Assembly: GCA_018340805.1 (NCBI GenBank)
Contig: JACMZG010001870.1
Span: 18,392,630 to 18,456,629 of the forward strand
Direction: 5' to 3'
Source: Microvelia longipes
Lineage: Eukaryota > Arthropoda > Insecta > Hemiptera > Veliidae
Length of the DNA: 64,000 nt
In this document: piece by piece, positions 12,481 to 22,446 of the stretch
How the letters are laid out: every line of letters starts with the position of its first letter
Numbering within the stretch: the stretch's first letter is position 1
Notes under the pieces: model-generated
Databases searched by the model: none
Seen by the model: the letters and a program-made list of their open reading frames with translations, nothing else
What the model was told of the DNA's origin: nothing
Program-made: the position numbers and the translations under genes

Positions 12481-13473
12481 CCTTTATTGAGAAACGCATT
12501 AATTTGAGGCGAATCCCATACCCAAGCTGATTCTTTGAGTAATAATGCTCTCAGAGGTTGAGTAATATCAGAAATTTTTTATGAATTTGGACAAATAGTT
12601 AGTAAACCCCAGGAATCTTTGAAGTTCCTTATATTAGATGGAGTTTTAATTGAATTGATTGTACTGACCTTTTCCGGGTCTGGCAGTAAACCTGCATCAG
12701 TTAATAAATGCCCTAAAACTTTACTGAGGTCTTTTCATAGACACACTTGCTTGCATTCAGCTTCAAGCCAGCCTGTTCTAGCCTATCAAGAACTTGACTA
12801 GTAATCTTTTTTAATTCTTCCTTTGTTGAAGCATGAATTAATATATCATCCATGGCCACTTCAACGTTAGTCATATTATCTAGTATGCTGCACATAAGTT
12901 GTTGGAAGACCTCAGGGGCTGAGGAGATCCCAAAAGGTAGCCTCAAACATCTAAATCTGCCCCATGGAGTTGCAAAAGTAAGGTATCTCGAAGTTCGATC
13001 CGTAACAGGGATTTGCCAAAAGCCTTTCAGACAATCCAGTACAGTAAAGTATTTAGATCCATGCAACCTAGCTGCTATTTCTTCCAAAGTTTGGAGAGGT
13101 AATGTCTCCTCTTTATATTTTTATTAAGAACTGTCGGGTCCATGCATATTCTTATTTTATTTTTAGCACGAACAACCATCATAGGTGAGACGGATGGTGT
13201 TGGCTCATTTATTCTTTTAATACCATGCTTCTCCATGCTTTCTAGCTCTAATTTGACTTGGTCTCTTATAGCATGGGGTATGCGCCGGGCAGGAGATATT
13301 ATAAATGAAGGGTTTTCAATTAAATCTATGTCATATTCATAATTCTTTAACTTACCAATACCTTCTAATGAGCCATACCCTGGCTGAGTCATAATAGAAT
13401 TTACTCTTGTTAAAAATCCTAGCTTAACACAACTACTGGCACCTAATATTGGTGTAAACCGTTTAGGTTTCAC
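12481..13473 (-). pseudogene. pol: pol: reverse transcriptase domain
   Basis: Copies element RNA into cDNA in the virus-like particle. The N-terminal part (13473-13075) has the typical lead-in SPARRIPHAIRDQVK and the fingers motif KIRICMDPTVLNK. A one-base loss near 13090 shifts to the frame 13087-12713. That frame has KYFTVLDCLKGFWQIPV (first catalytic Asp, residue 18), LPFGISSAPEVFQ and the active-site box VAMDDILIH (Asp 80-81). The box is AMDD rather than the commoner YVDD or YMDD. A one-base T-run change at about 12712 leads to LLTDAGLLPDPEKV, the thumb/connection region. Another change near 12565 leads to DITQPLRALLLKESAWVW. The breaks I localised are 1 nt indels; I saw no isolated premature stop inside an otherwise continuous segment. 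Confidence 0.92.
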
Positions 13474-13499
13474 TACAAGAAATGTTAGTTGAGCAGTTT

Positions 13500-13713
13500 T
13501 CTTTTTTTTAGTTTAACTTCCGTGGTGGCTTCGCCGAGCACAGGCTCCTGGTGTGCAGTATAGGATTGGATTCTTGATATTTTAGATGGCTTAATAATTA
13601 AATTAGATCTTATAGCGATGTCCTCCGTGATAATGTCGCAATCTGATCCTGTATCTAGTTTTATAAGAAACTTTCTGGTTATTAGGAAGTGAAAGTTTTC
13701 AAACCATTTGTGA
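13500..13713 (-). pseudogene. pol: pol: aspartic protease region
   Basis: The minus strand reads KFLIKLDTGSDCDIITEDIA with codons for the active-site LDTG at 13647-13658. This is the retropepsin motif DTG(S/A)D that cleaves the polyprotein. It lies between the gag zinc knuckles and the RT, its normal place. The downstream flap and second half are compressed and I could not trace an ILG-type helix with confidence, because a frame change occurs near 13510 in a T-rich run. Confidence 0.8.
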
Positions 13714-14541
13714 TTAGGTGAAGTTCTTATCTCTTGAAACCATCAAAACACGGTCTTCATCTTCACTCTGCTCTGGATCCACCGTGTGAACCTGCTTAGC
13801 TCTACCACTTTGTGACTGACACTGGCTAGCAAAGTGCCCAATACGTTTACATTTTACACAGCGTTTTCTGTAGGCGGGGCAAGACCTTACTGGGTGGTTT
13901 GTGCCACACCTATAACAAGTGTTATTTGAGGTATTTTCTGTGGGTGCCACTTTCTCATTTTTAACAGACAACTTTTTTTAACTGCTTCAACGGTTACAGC
14001 CGATTTCATACTGTTCATATGAGCTGCAGTCTGCTCATATGATCTACAAAGCTCAATGGCTTTTTTAAGATCCAAATTATCAACCTCAAGTAAGCGATAT
14101 CTCAGAGTATCATCTAAGATACCATGTACTATTTTATCTCTTATAAGGCTATCTTTTAATTCATTGTACTCACAGTTTTTACTTTTATTAACAATTATGG
14201 TAAAGAATTCATCAAAAGACTGACCCTCGGTCTGCTTCAGTTGATTAAACACATATCTTTCGTACGTCACATTAATCTTGGTACAAAATATTCATCGAAT
14301 TTTTTCTTGACACTATCTAGAGTGATTTTTTCCTCAGCCTCCCATTTAAAGCTGTTATATATTGCCGCGCAATCGTCACCAAGTGCAGACATTAATGTCG
14401 CAACTTGCATTTCTTCATCTCTTATTTAATTCCACCGCGATCGCATACCACTGAAATTGCTGCTTCCACAGGGTCCATTTTTGGGACATATTTTCATTTA
14501 AGTTTATAATTAAATGTTTAGGAGGCTTTAAACTTACCATC
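13714..14541 (-). pseudogene. gag: gag with two zinc knuckles
   Basis: Structural protein that packages element RNA. I place the start at the ATG at 14541-14539 because the reading MVSLKPPKHL leads directly into gag-like sequence (QKWTLWKQQFQWYA, then ITLDSVKKKFDEYFVP). Frame changes near 14426 and 14272 precede the longer frame with YERYVFNQLKQTEGQSFDEF. Another change in a T7 run near 13980 precedes the last segment. That segment holds two knuckles: CYRCGTNHPVRSC (C-X2-C-X3-H-X4-C, one residue short of the norm) and CVKCKRIGHFASQC (the classical C-X2-C-X4-H-X4-C). An acidic tail (EQSEDED) follows. Protease begins immediately downstream. Confidence 0.88.
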
Positions 14542-14624
14542 CTGAAACAATATTAAAAGTTCCACAACGAAATTTTCACAGCTCACTTAATTGACACACT
14601 CGCGATCTCAATAAGTTTCACTTA
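14542..14624 (-). other. Retrotransposon 5' leader between PBS and gag
   Basis: Untranslated leader between the primer-binding site and the gag start. The gag ATG is embedded in CAGGATGGTAAGT, which looks like a splice donor. Whether it is used is unknown. Confidence 0.55.
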
Positions 14625-14642
14625 AGTCCTGGGCGGAAACCA
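14625..14642 (-). other. Primer-binding site
   Basis: The minus strand directly after the 5' LTR reads TGGTTTCCGCCCAGGACT. It begins with TGG, the complement of a tRNA 3' CCA, at zero spacing from the LTR. I could not assign the tRNA species from memory. Confidence 0.75.
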
Positions 14643-14851
14643 TGTAAGACCGGGTATCTATACTTAAGCTATGATAATAACTCAGTAATTAATAAGATGA
14701 GTTTAATTAAAATATGAGTAGTACAAACAAACTACAAGCAACATAAAAACGTGGTGCTAATAACATATGATTTATATTAGAAACGCAAGAAGGTTGTCAG
14801 TGTTGCCAAAGGCTCCAGGCACAACAACAACTAATCAAGACCTGTCTGACA
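14643..14851 (-). promoter_or_regulatory. 5' LTR (209 bp)
   Basis: Carries the element promoter and polyadenylation functions by family definition. It spans TGTAAGACC to GTCTGACA on the + strand and matches the 3' LTR. Differences: GAAATAAT in the left LTR versus GATAAT here, ATATAGTAG versus ATATGAGTAG, and CAAAAACAATC versus CAACAACTAATC. At 209 bp it is short for the superfamily. I could not fix a TATA box or start site. Confidence 0.95.
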
Positions 14852-14856
14852 ACATG
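14852..14856. repeat. Target-site duplication, right (ACATG)
   Basis: Second copy of ACATG, directly after the LTR end and continuing into the satellite word GCACATCTTCACGTG. Confidence 0.95.
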
Positions 14857-16560
14857 CACATCTTCACGTGGCCTCCCATTCAGATCTTAACATTACCTAA
14901 CGTAAAATGTTCACATTAGCTTACATGCACATCTTCACGTGGCCTCCCATTCAGATCTTAACATTACCTAACGTGAAAATGTTCACATTAGCTTACATGC
15001 ACATCTTCACGTGACCTCCCATTCAGATCTTAACATTACCTAACGTTAAAATGTTCACATTAGCTTACATGCACATCTTCACGTGGCCCCCATTCAGATC
15101 TAACATTACCTAACGTGAAATGTTCACATTAGCTTACATGCACATCTTCACGTGACCTCCCATTCAGATGTTAAAATGTTCCATTAGCTTACATGCACAT
15201 CTTCACGTGGCCTCCCATTCAGATCTTAACATTACCTAACGTAAAAATGTTCACATTAGCTTACATGCACATCTTCACGTGACCTCCCATTCAGATTTAA
15301 CATTACCTAACGTGATGTTCACATAGCTTACATGCACATCTTCACGTGGCCTCCCATTCAGATCGTAACATTACTAACGTGAAAATGTTCACATTAGCTT
15401 ACATGCACATCTTCACGTGACCTCCCATTCAGATCTTAACATTACCTAACGTGAAAATGTTCACATTAGCTTACATGCACATCTTCACGTGACCTCCATT
15501 CAGATCTTAACATTACCTAACGTAAAATGTTCACATTAGCTTACATGCACATCTTCACGTGACCTCCATTCAGATCTTAACATTACCTAACGTGAAATGT
15601 TCACATTAGCTTACATGCACATCTTCACGTGGCCTCCATTCAGATCTTAACATTACCTAACGTGAAAATGTTCACATTAGCTTACATGCACATCTTCACG
15701 TGACCTCCCCATTCAGATCTTAACATTACCTAACGTTTAAAATGTTTCACATTAGCTTACATGCACATCTTCACGTGGCCTCCCATTCAGATCTTAACAT
15801 TACCTAACGTGAAAATGTTCACATTAGCTTACATGCACATCTTCACGTGGCCTCCCATTCAGATCTTAACATTACCTAACGTGAAAATGTTCACATTAGC
15901 TTACATGCACATCTTCACGTGGCCTCCCATTCAGATCTTAACATTACCTAACGTAAAATGTTCACATTCTTACATGCACATCTTCACGTGACTCCATTCA
16001 GATCTTAACATTACTAACGTTAAAATGTTCACATTAGCTTACATGCACATCTTCACGTGCCTCCCATTCAGATCTAACATACCTAACGTAAAATGTTCAC
16101 ATTTAGCTTACATGCACATTTCACTGGCCTCCATTCAGATCTTAACATTACCTAACGTGAAAATGTTCACATTAGCTTACATGCACATCTTCACGTGACC
16201 TCCCATTCAGATCTTAACATTACCTAACGTAAAAATGTTCGCATTAGCTTACATGCACATCTTCACGTGGCTCCCATTCAGATCTTAACACATTACATTG
16301 GCTTACATACGTGAAAGTTTCACATTAGCTTACATGCACATCTTCACGTGGCCTCCCATCAGATCTTAACATTAGTAAAAAGCTTACATGCAGTATTCTT
16401 AGCTTAGCTTACATTCTTCAACAAGTGAAAATGTTCACATTAGCTTACATGCAGATCTTTACATTAGCTTACATGCAGATCTGTACATTAGCTTCTAGCA
16501 ATTCTTGACATTAGCTTGTATGCAGATCTTAACATTACCTCATATAAAAATCTCGTACAT
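14857..16560. repeat. 72 bp higher-order minisatellite, right part
   Basis: About 22 further 72 bp units, most with CACATCTTCACGTG(G/A)CC. Units differ mainly by 1-2 nt indels (CCTCCCATT, CCTCCATT or CCTCCCCATT; GTAAAATG, GTAAAAATG or GTGAAAATG). From ~16370 the order breaks down into plain 24 bp units of the form TTTACATTAGCTTACATGCA, then decays by ~16560. Because 72 is a multiple of three, a run of units stays open in one frame (15761-15991). That frame is a repeat artefact, not a gene. Confidence 0.95.
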
Positions 16561-17614
16561 ATTACATTCACTTTATTTGAACAACAAACCTTTACTTTGG
16601 TTTTTGTAATTGAATGAGTGTGTCTTCACCATTTATTTGTTTTTATTAAGAAAGAGGTTTTAAACAGCAACATAACCATAACTATAGCGGAAAAGGTAAA
16701 GGATTATTGAGATAATAACAGTAATCATTGCCGTAGATACATCAGGAGGTTTAAAAATTCAAATTCATTAAACAAAATATAATAATCAGCCTCTATAGCG
16801 GAGATGGAATTCGTACATAAAAAACTGAGAATAAAATTCGTATATTTTATTGGTTCCGGGACTTACTCGGAATATTCTATCTTTATGGTATATACTTAGC
16901 AGATGCCAATAGTATATTCACTTCATAACCCACTTATTCTATTTTATCACCTATTAAATTTTTAATCAAAAATTAATGTTTTACATCGCAACAAAACTAA
17001 ACCACAATATGTATTTCCATAAAAGTACGCTTAAGATAAAAATCTAAACGAGAAAAATGCTATTCTAAAGCGCTATAAAATTATAACTATAAAAATTCCA
17101 ATTACATCCTACTAATTACATATTCAAAGATTAAATAAGAAAATTGCTAAATGATTGTTTTTATTCTTAATGACCATATAAGGCAATGGAGAAAAATGTT
17201 AGGTTACTGCGTGTAGTCAAGGACATTACTATATTTATAGATGTGAAAGTTCTTTAAATGAAATCTCTATGTAAGATATTTTAGCTTGGACACACGTTGG
17301 TTACATAATAGTAAACATTGTCTTATTGTTTAGACTGTTAAGGAATTCAGAAATTAGAACAAGTTATAATTAGTTATCTGTAGCTTTAAATTTGATGAAG
17401 TATATAACACATTATAACTGTTTATTTTGTATTCCTGTAACAAATAAATGTAAACCTGACTAAATTAATATAAAACAATCAAATAAAATAAGCTTTCCCG
17501 GTTGTTGCTATAAAAGTTTTTTAGGTACTAAGGTTGTTAAAGACTCCGATCTTTTGAGAAGGTACCTGTAATTTTTTTAGAACTCGCGAGACAATTAAGA
17601 ATTAGGAAAGATTT
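16561..17614. other. AT-rich stretch, no gene seen
   Basis: No coding motif, RNA gene or repeat family recognised. Confidence 0.5.
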
Positions 17615-17798
17615 ATGGGACAGTTGATAAGAATTGAGCAAGGAGCTTTTGGACAAATTTTAACCTTCAATTTACCGATTTTTGAAAATTTTGCTGACTC
17701 ATCAAACCGGGTTAATGACGTCACAACAATCTGGTTTATAGGGTTTGTGTCTTCCCCAAGGTTCATTTTTGTAGCAAGTTTGATTAAAAAAAATTAAT
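17615..17798 (+). repeat. Family B fragment: GACGTCAC module
   Basis: Carries GCTGACTCATCAAACCGGG, TTAATGACGTCACAAC and GGGTTTGTGTC-type blocks in the same order as 39430-39590. It runs straight into a (TA)n tract, as the 39.6 kb copy does. The 60-codon open frame here is part of the repeat and is not a gene. Confidence 0.75.
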
Positions 17799-17810
17799 TA
17801 TATATATATA

Positions 17811-17883
<73 letters not shown>
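17799..17883. repeat. (TA)n microsatellite
   Basis: About 85 bp of TA dinucleotides with one phase slip, attached to the 3' side of a family B fragment. Confidence 0.95.
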
Positions 17884-17886
<3 letters not shown>

Positions 17887-18835
17887 CCACTAGATTAAAT
17901 TTATAACATTTAGTTAATACAATGTATTAATAAAGCATTTCATGGCAAAAATCCCAATTTAAATGAGGAGTCGTACGAAAGAACAATGAAAAAATATAGA
18001 TTGGATGGGAAACTCTATACAATACGTAATTTAATACATAACGGTTTAGAAAGAGGAAGGTACGAGGAAGTTAAAGCAGAGATATAATTATTAATATTTA
18101 CTTTGAAGGTTAGACCTCATTTTCAAGTATAAAATGAGACGGTAACTAATATTATAACTTAAAAGTGCAAATTAAATTAACGCCTGATAAAAGATGATGA
18201 CGAACCCTTCATCCACTTTCAAATAAAAGTATTATTGAATTACAAGTATGCGTAAATGCTGATGAAAATACATCATGCGTTTATGTAATGAATTGATAAA
18301 AGGAATAGTTTACCTCAAAATTAATAGTAAATTCATATTTTAGTGAATTTAAAGTGACGACAGGACGAACTAAAAGACATTTAAGTGAGTGATATTTATC
18401 GTTTTGGACAAAAAAAAGTATGGCGGGTTTTTGATAAAAACATTTGGGCAATTAAATTTTCTCAATAAAGTTTTAATGGTAAATTATAGGAAGAGCAAAG
18501 GATAGTAGTTTAAAAATGTTACAAAAATTGACGGACATATTTTATTTTAACTTATTGTATCATAAAAATAAAATATTAATAAATGTATTACTTTAATCGT
18601 GTGTATCAATTTAATCAGTAATGTAATTTGATTAAAAAAGTGCTTGTTGGCAAAGTTTGAAGTTCATAAGTTTGTAAAAGGAAAACGCTGTTAAAAATAA
18701 AGCATATTTTATAAAGCATATTTTAATCGCCTTAAAAAACATTTGATTCATTGTACTCAAGCATTAAATTTAATTAATATCTTAATATTTAAATATTAAT
18801 AATTTTTATAATATTTTGTTCATCAGATCTCGGAC
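17884..18835. other. AT-rich stretch, no gene seen
   Basis: No gene or repeat recognised up to the hAT-like terminus at 18836-18900. Confidence 0.5.
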
Positions 18836-18900
18836 CCCTAAAATCTTTCCACGGACCCCCAGGCCCCAGGGCTACGCGGACCACACTTTGGAAAACCCTG
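18836..18900 (-). repeat. hAT-like element terminus (one end only)
   Basis: On the minus strand from 18900 this reads CAGGGTTTTCCAAAGTGTGG followed by TCCGCG, the familiar form of hAT-type terminal repeats (CAGGG...). It is much more GC-rich than its flanks. I did not find the opposite terminus or an 8 bp duplication, so it is probably a truncated non-autonomous copy. Confidence 0.45.
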
Positions 18901-19324
18901 AAGGGACGAGAATCACCAAACTAACAGCTAATTCAACTTTCTTAAAGAAATTGATATTTAGATCATAAAATTATATTTGACTTCACAGAAACCAGTTAGG
19001 AGAATAAAACCACAAGGACTTATCATAGTTAAATGAAGTCGATAAGGTAGTATTATTCAGTTTTATTACTTGTACAACTACTTAATAGAGATGGGTAAAG
19101 TAGAGGTTCTTCTCACATAGAAAAACTTTAAGAAAACAAAGTGGATTTATTGTAAACCTAAGATTTTCTACAACCAAAATACTTACATTTTACACAACTA
19201 GTTTTCTTAGTATTCTTCCTCTTCTCAAAGTTTTTTAACTTATCCATAACAAAGTCTCCTTTCTTCTTTAATCTATGAAACAAACCTGAAACAAAAAAGG
19301 AAAAATATTTCTTCATATTTTTTA

Positions 19325-20067
19325 CTTTTCCGCATTTATATCGTTGGTATATAAAAAAAGTATTGAGTTTGCAAAGAATCCGAAACTAGGATGTCACCGG
19401 AATTACCCGTTTCAGGTATTTTTAAGGCTTCCTGAGTGGATTTCACAAAGTTGTCTTTCTGTGTGTATGTGTGTGAATGTGTTTGTCTGTTATCATCGTA
19501 GCTCCTAGTGTATTTGTGCTTGAGAGTTGACACTTTGTACAAAAATCAATCCACCGCTTTAGTTGTGCTATTCAGAGAATATGTTTAATGACGTCATTAA
19601 CCCGCAATAATAACTCAACAAATTTCGAAAATTCATAAAACGCGGAAAATTGATGCGATCGGATTGAGATTTAGCACGCATGTGACTATGATAAACTAAC
19701 ATATGTGCCAAGTTTCATCTTATTATCAGCGTTAGTTTAATGTTTATCAAATGACTTGTACAATAGTGAACAATAGTGAAAAATCGGGAACCAATCCAAT
19801 TGAGTTGAAATTTAGAACAAGTATATACCATTACGTAATATATAACTACACTAAATTTCGTTTTAATACGACGAAAATCTATAATTTTTTTTAATCATAA
19901 AAGTTAAGCAGCATTGAGCGGGGCGAGTCCGAGGACATGCTGCAGCATCAATTTGGCGAATTGTATATTCTAAGGACGAGCGAAGCGAGTCCGAAGCAGG
20001 GAGGATGAAAGTAGCGAATCCGATGTGATGAAGAAAAGTTCCGAGATACCCTGTACCCGATTTTTTA
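19325..20067 (-). repeat. Family A dispersed repeat, near full-length copy
   Basis: About 743 bp. Read on the minus strand it starts TAAAAAATCGGGTACAGGG and contains ATTCGCTACTTTCATCC and CGGACTCGCTTCGCTCGTCC. After that come the GTGCCAAGTTTCAT-like block, GTTAATGACGTCATTAAAC, a CACACACA/ACAGACAAAC block and the end ACTTTTT..TATACCAACG. The order is the same as in 58674-59400. I found no protein frame. It is a non-autonomous dispersed element of unknown class. Confidence 0.8.
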
Positions 20068-21009
20068 TTTAGAAAATAAGGCATGTATACAATTTTGAAA
20101 GGTTACATTGTAAGCAGCCTGTTTAGGCTTATTTTAGTGGAAAATCTTTTGGGATTTTAAATTAATACAAAATTTATTACCAGCTCAAGTTCGATACAGA
20201 TTTTAATAGATTTGTAACGCATATGATTTGAATTAATCATTTACGAATCATGCTTACATGCTGTACACAGATATTCATCTATCTACATTTATGTATAGAG
20301 ATTTATCTACTATATCAATACAAAAATATTATCTATGTATACACGCAAGATACTCAAATATATTGGAAAAAGAAGTAGGGCATAGAAAATCAAAGGTAAT
20401 TCGAAACAGACTGTCTAATACAGAGTGTCTAATAACAAGGTATAATATATAATACTTGATAATAGTTTAAATTAATAATGCTACTTTAATAACATAAAAG
20501 TACTACAAAAAAGCATCTTAAAACGATTAATCATGTTGGTTGTATTTTGAACGTTTAAATCATTGCTATAGAGTGTGATATAGTTTTTTGAACCTTTTTA
20601 GATCGTTTCGATTTGCTAGATTCTCATCATATTGAGTATTCTAAGCAAGCAATCCAAGCATATTTAAATAGAGAAGTAGCCAAGTTATTTCTGTCTAAAA
20701 TAAATAAACTTGACCTAAATGCTTATCTAGTGTAACTTGAAAATTCCCCTCTGATCTATTTAATTCCCTTCCTAATACTAACTATAAATACTTTTTGTTG
20801 AAATTTAAACCTCAAAATCACAATAACACACACAGACACACACACTAATGTATCGTATTCCGTTTAAAAGAATTAGTGTCAAGAGTGCGCAGTAAAATAC
20901 TTGGCATATATTTCTTGTCATTCTTATAGGAATATATAAAGCTTTTCACAAAACATTTAATAGTTAACGTGGCATTTTCTAAACATGTTGTAAACACGTG
21001 TCATATTAA
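20068..21009. other. AT-rich stretch, no gene seen
   Basis: A short (CA)n run near 20826-20845. No gene, RNA or repeat family recognised. Confidence 0.5.
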
Positions 21010-21360
21010 TAAAAATTGGGTACGGGGTACCTAGGAACTTTTCCTTATTACATCGCATTCGCTACACTTATCCTTCCTACTTCAGACTCGCTTCGCTCGT
21101 CATCAGATTATACAAGTCGTTAAATTTATACAGCAAGGCTTCTTCCGCTTCACATCTCTTGTCCTTAGACAGTAAATTTATCTGTTTCATTCCTATCGGT
21201 CACCTAAGACACTGACCATGGTTGATAGAGTTTAACATTAATGATAAAAAAATATGGATATACTTGTCGTATTGAAACGCAACTTGGTGTACTTATTTAT
21301 TACGTAAAGTTATACACTTGTAACAAATTTTAACTTAATTGGATTAGTTTCCGATTTTTT
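21010..21360 (+). repeat. Family A dispersed repeat, 3'-truncated copy
   Basis: Starts TAAAAATTGGGTACGGGGTA and follows family A through CGCTTCGCTCGTC, GGTCACC...ACTGACCATGG and the block TTAATTGGATTAGTTTCCGA, then stops. The second half, with TGACGTCA and the end hairpin, is missing. Confidence 0.75.
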
Positions 21361-21476
21361 TCAGACAATGTGACTGAAATGATGAAATGTATGATTATGA
21401 TTAAATCTTAGTTCAGATCATTTAAGTTAAACACAATCCTTTTAGTGAATTTTTTATAAATATATATATATTTATA

Positions 21477-21892
21477 CAGGGGGTGTCAAAAGTTCGGAAA
21501 CGCCTTAATACCTCAGGCCCTGATTGAGATATCCGGATGCGGTTTGCGGGGATCTTAATCAATTTAAAAAAACTATCTTTCCGTATGGTACTCTTATGGC
21601 CGCCATCTTGGTTTCCACCATATTGGATTCAACTTTGAAATCTTAAATTGGAAGGTATATTTATGATGGTAAATTTGGGTTCTATGGGTCAAAACTAAAC
21701 TGTTTTGCTCTTGATGTTTTTTCATAATAGTTTGGCAGCAATTCATTTTGTTTACATTTTTATAAAACAAAATTTCAGATCTTTGATGCCAAATTGCTGC
21801 TAAACTATTAGGTTTAGAAAAAAGTCATTAGAGTAAACAGTTCAGGCTCAGGGCCTGAGATATTAAGGCGTTTCCGAACTTTTGAACACACC

Positions 21893-21895
<3 letters not shown>
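21477..21895. mobile_element. MITE with TA target site (Tc1/mariner-type ends)
   Basis: A 419 bp non-autonomous element. Left end: CAGGGGGTGTCAAAAGTTCG. Right end on the complementary strand: CAGGGTGTGTTCAAAAGTTC. Similarity of the arms continues through GGAAACGCCTTAATA and CTCAGGCCCTGA, giving ~55 bp terminal inverted repeats. Each end abuts TA, the target used by the Tc1/mariner superfamily. Inside, a second inverted pair (AATAGTTTGGCAGCAATT and AATTGCTGCTAAACTATT) surrounds the centre. It has no coding capacity. A long (TA)n tract begins directly at its right TA. Confidence 0.85.
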
Positions 21896-21976
<81 letters not shown>

Positions 21977-22001
21977 TATAATATATATATATATATATGT
22001 G

Positions 22002-22054
<53 letters not shown>

Positions 22055-22087
22055 TGTGTGTGTGTGCGCGCGCGCGCGCGCGTGTGT
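21896..22087. repeat. Compound (TA)n-(TG)n-(CG)n microsatellite
   Basis: TA dinucleotides from 21896 to about 21998, then TG dinucleotides, then a CG run at 22067-22082. It lies between the right end of the MITE and an inverted family B fragment. The alternating purine-pyrimidine CG/TG part could adopt Z-DNA, which is an inference from composition only. Confidence 0.95.
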
Positions 22088-22104
22088 ATGTATTTTTATG
22101 GGAC

Positions 22105-22245
22105 CCTTTTAAAAATCATATGCAAAAATCAACCTAGGAGAGGGCACGAACCCTATTTATACCAGGTTGTTGTAACGTCATTAACCTGGTTTCGATCACC
22201 AAAATTTAAAAAAATATTAGCGAATTTTTTAACGTATTACTCGAA
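22105..22245 (-). repeat. Family B fragment: GACGTTAC module, inverted
   Basis: The reverse complement carries AACCAGGTTAATGACGTTAC, CCTGGT and AGGGTTCGTGCCCTC, matching 39470-39530 and 23840-23895. In this orientation it also runs into a CA/TA microsatellite on its 3' side. Confidence 0.75.
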
Positions 22246-22446
22246 AAACGTCATTTGTTTCTATAAATTATATGTCAAAAGATAAATAATAACTAATCGC
22301 ATATAAAAATTTAACTTTGTTTATGTGTTTAGCTGACACAGTAGAAATATGGGCACTATTAATTTCATTCCAATCCTTAAAATTTGAGGTTAAAAATATA
22401 AATAGCCAAACGTTAGCTAAGTTTGGCATTTTTGCTGTGTCATAAT

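Larger units (their letters stand above)
10288..14851 (-). mobile_element. Ty3/gypsy LTR retrotransposon inserted in the minisatellite
   Basis: A complete element, 4,564 bp, transcribed on the minus strand. In element order it has: 5' LTR (14643-14851), primer-binding site, gag with zinc knuckles, protease (DTGSD), reverse transcriptase, RNase H, integrase (zinc domain and D,D35E core), polypurine tract, and 3' LTR (10288-10496). The domain order PR-RT-RH-IN is that of Ty3/gypsy rather than Ty1/copia. No envelope-like frame follows pol. A 5 bp duplication (ACATG) flanks it and the two LTRs differ at only a few positions, so the insertion looks young. gag and pol are nonetheless broken by many 1-2 nt indels. 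The RT and RNase H sequence resembles the insect Mag/K02A2.6-type group, but I am unsure of the clade. Confidence 0.95.

Noticed and set aside
10288..14851. Possible endogenous retrovirus
   Set aside because: No env frame, short 209 bp LTRs and a 5 bp target duplication fit an ordinary Ty3/gypsy retrotransposon.
15761..15991. Open frame of 76 codons with a 24-residue repeat (MHIFTWPPIQILTLPNVK)
   Set aside because: It is the 72 bp satellite read in one frame. 72 is divisible by three, so the frame stays open without selection, and neighbouring units with 1 nt indels close it.
9791..16560. CRISPR-like array
   Set aside because: Units are contiguous 72 bp repeats without unique spacers, in an animal-type genome with LINEs; it is a minisatellite.
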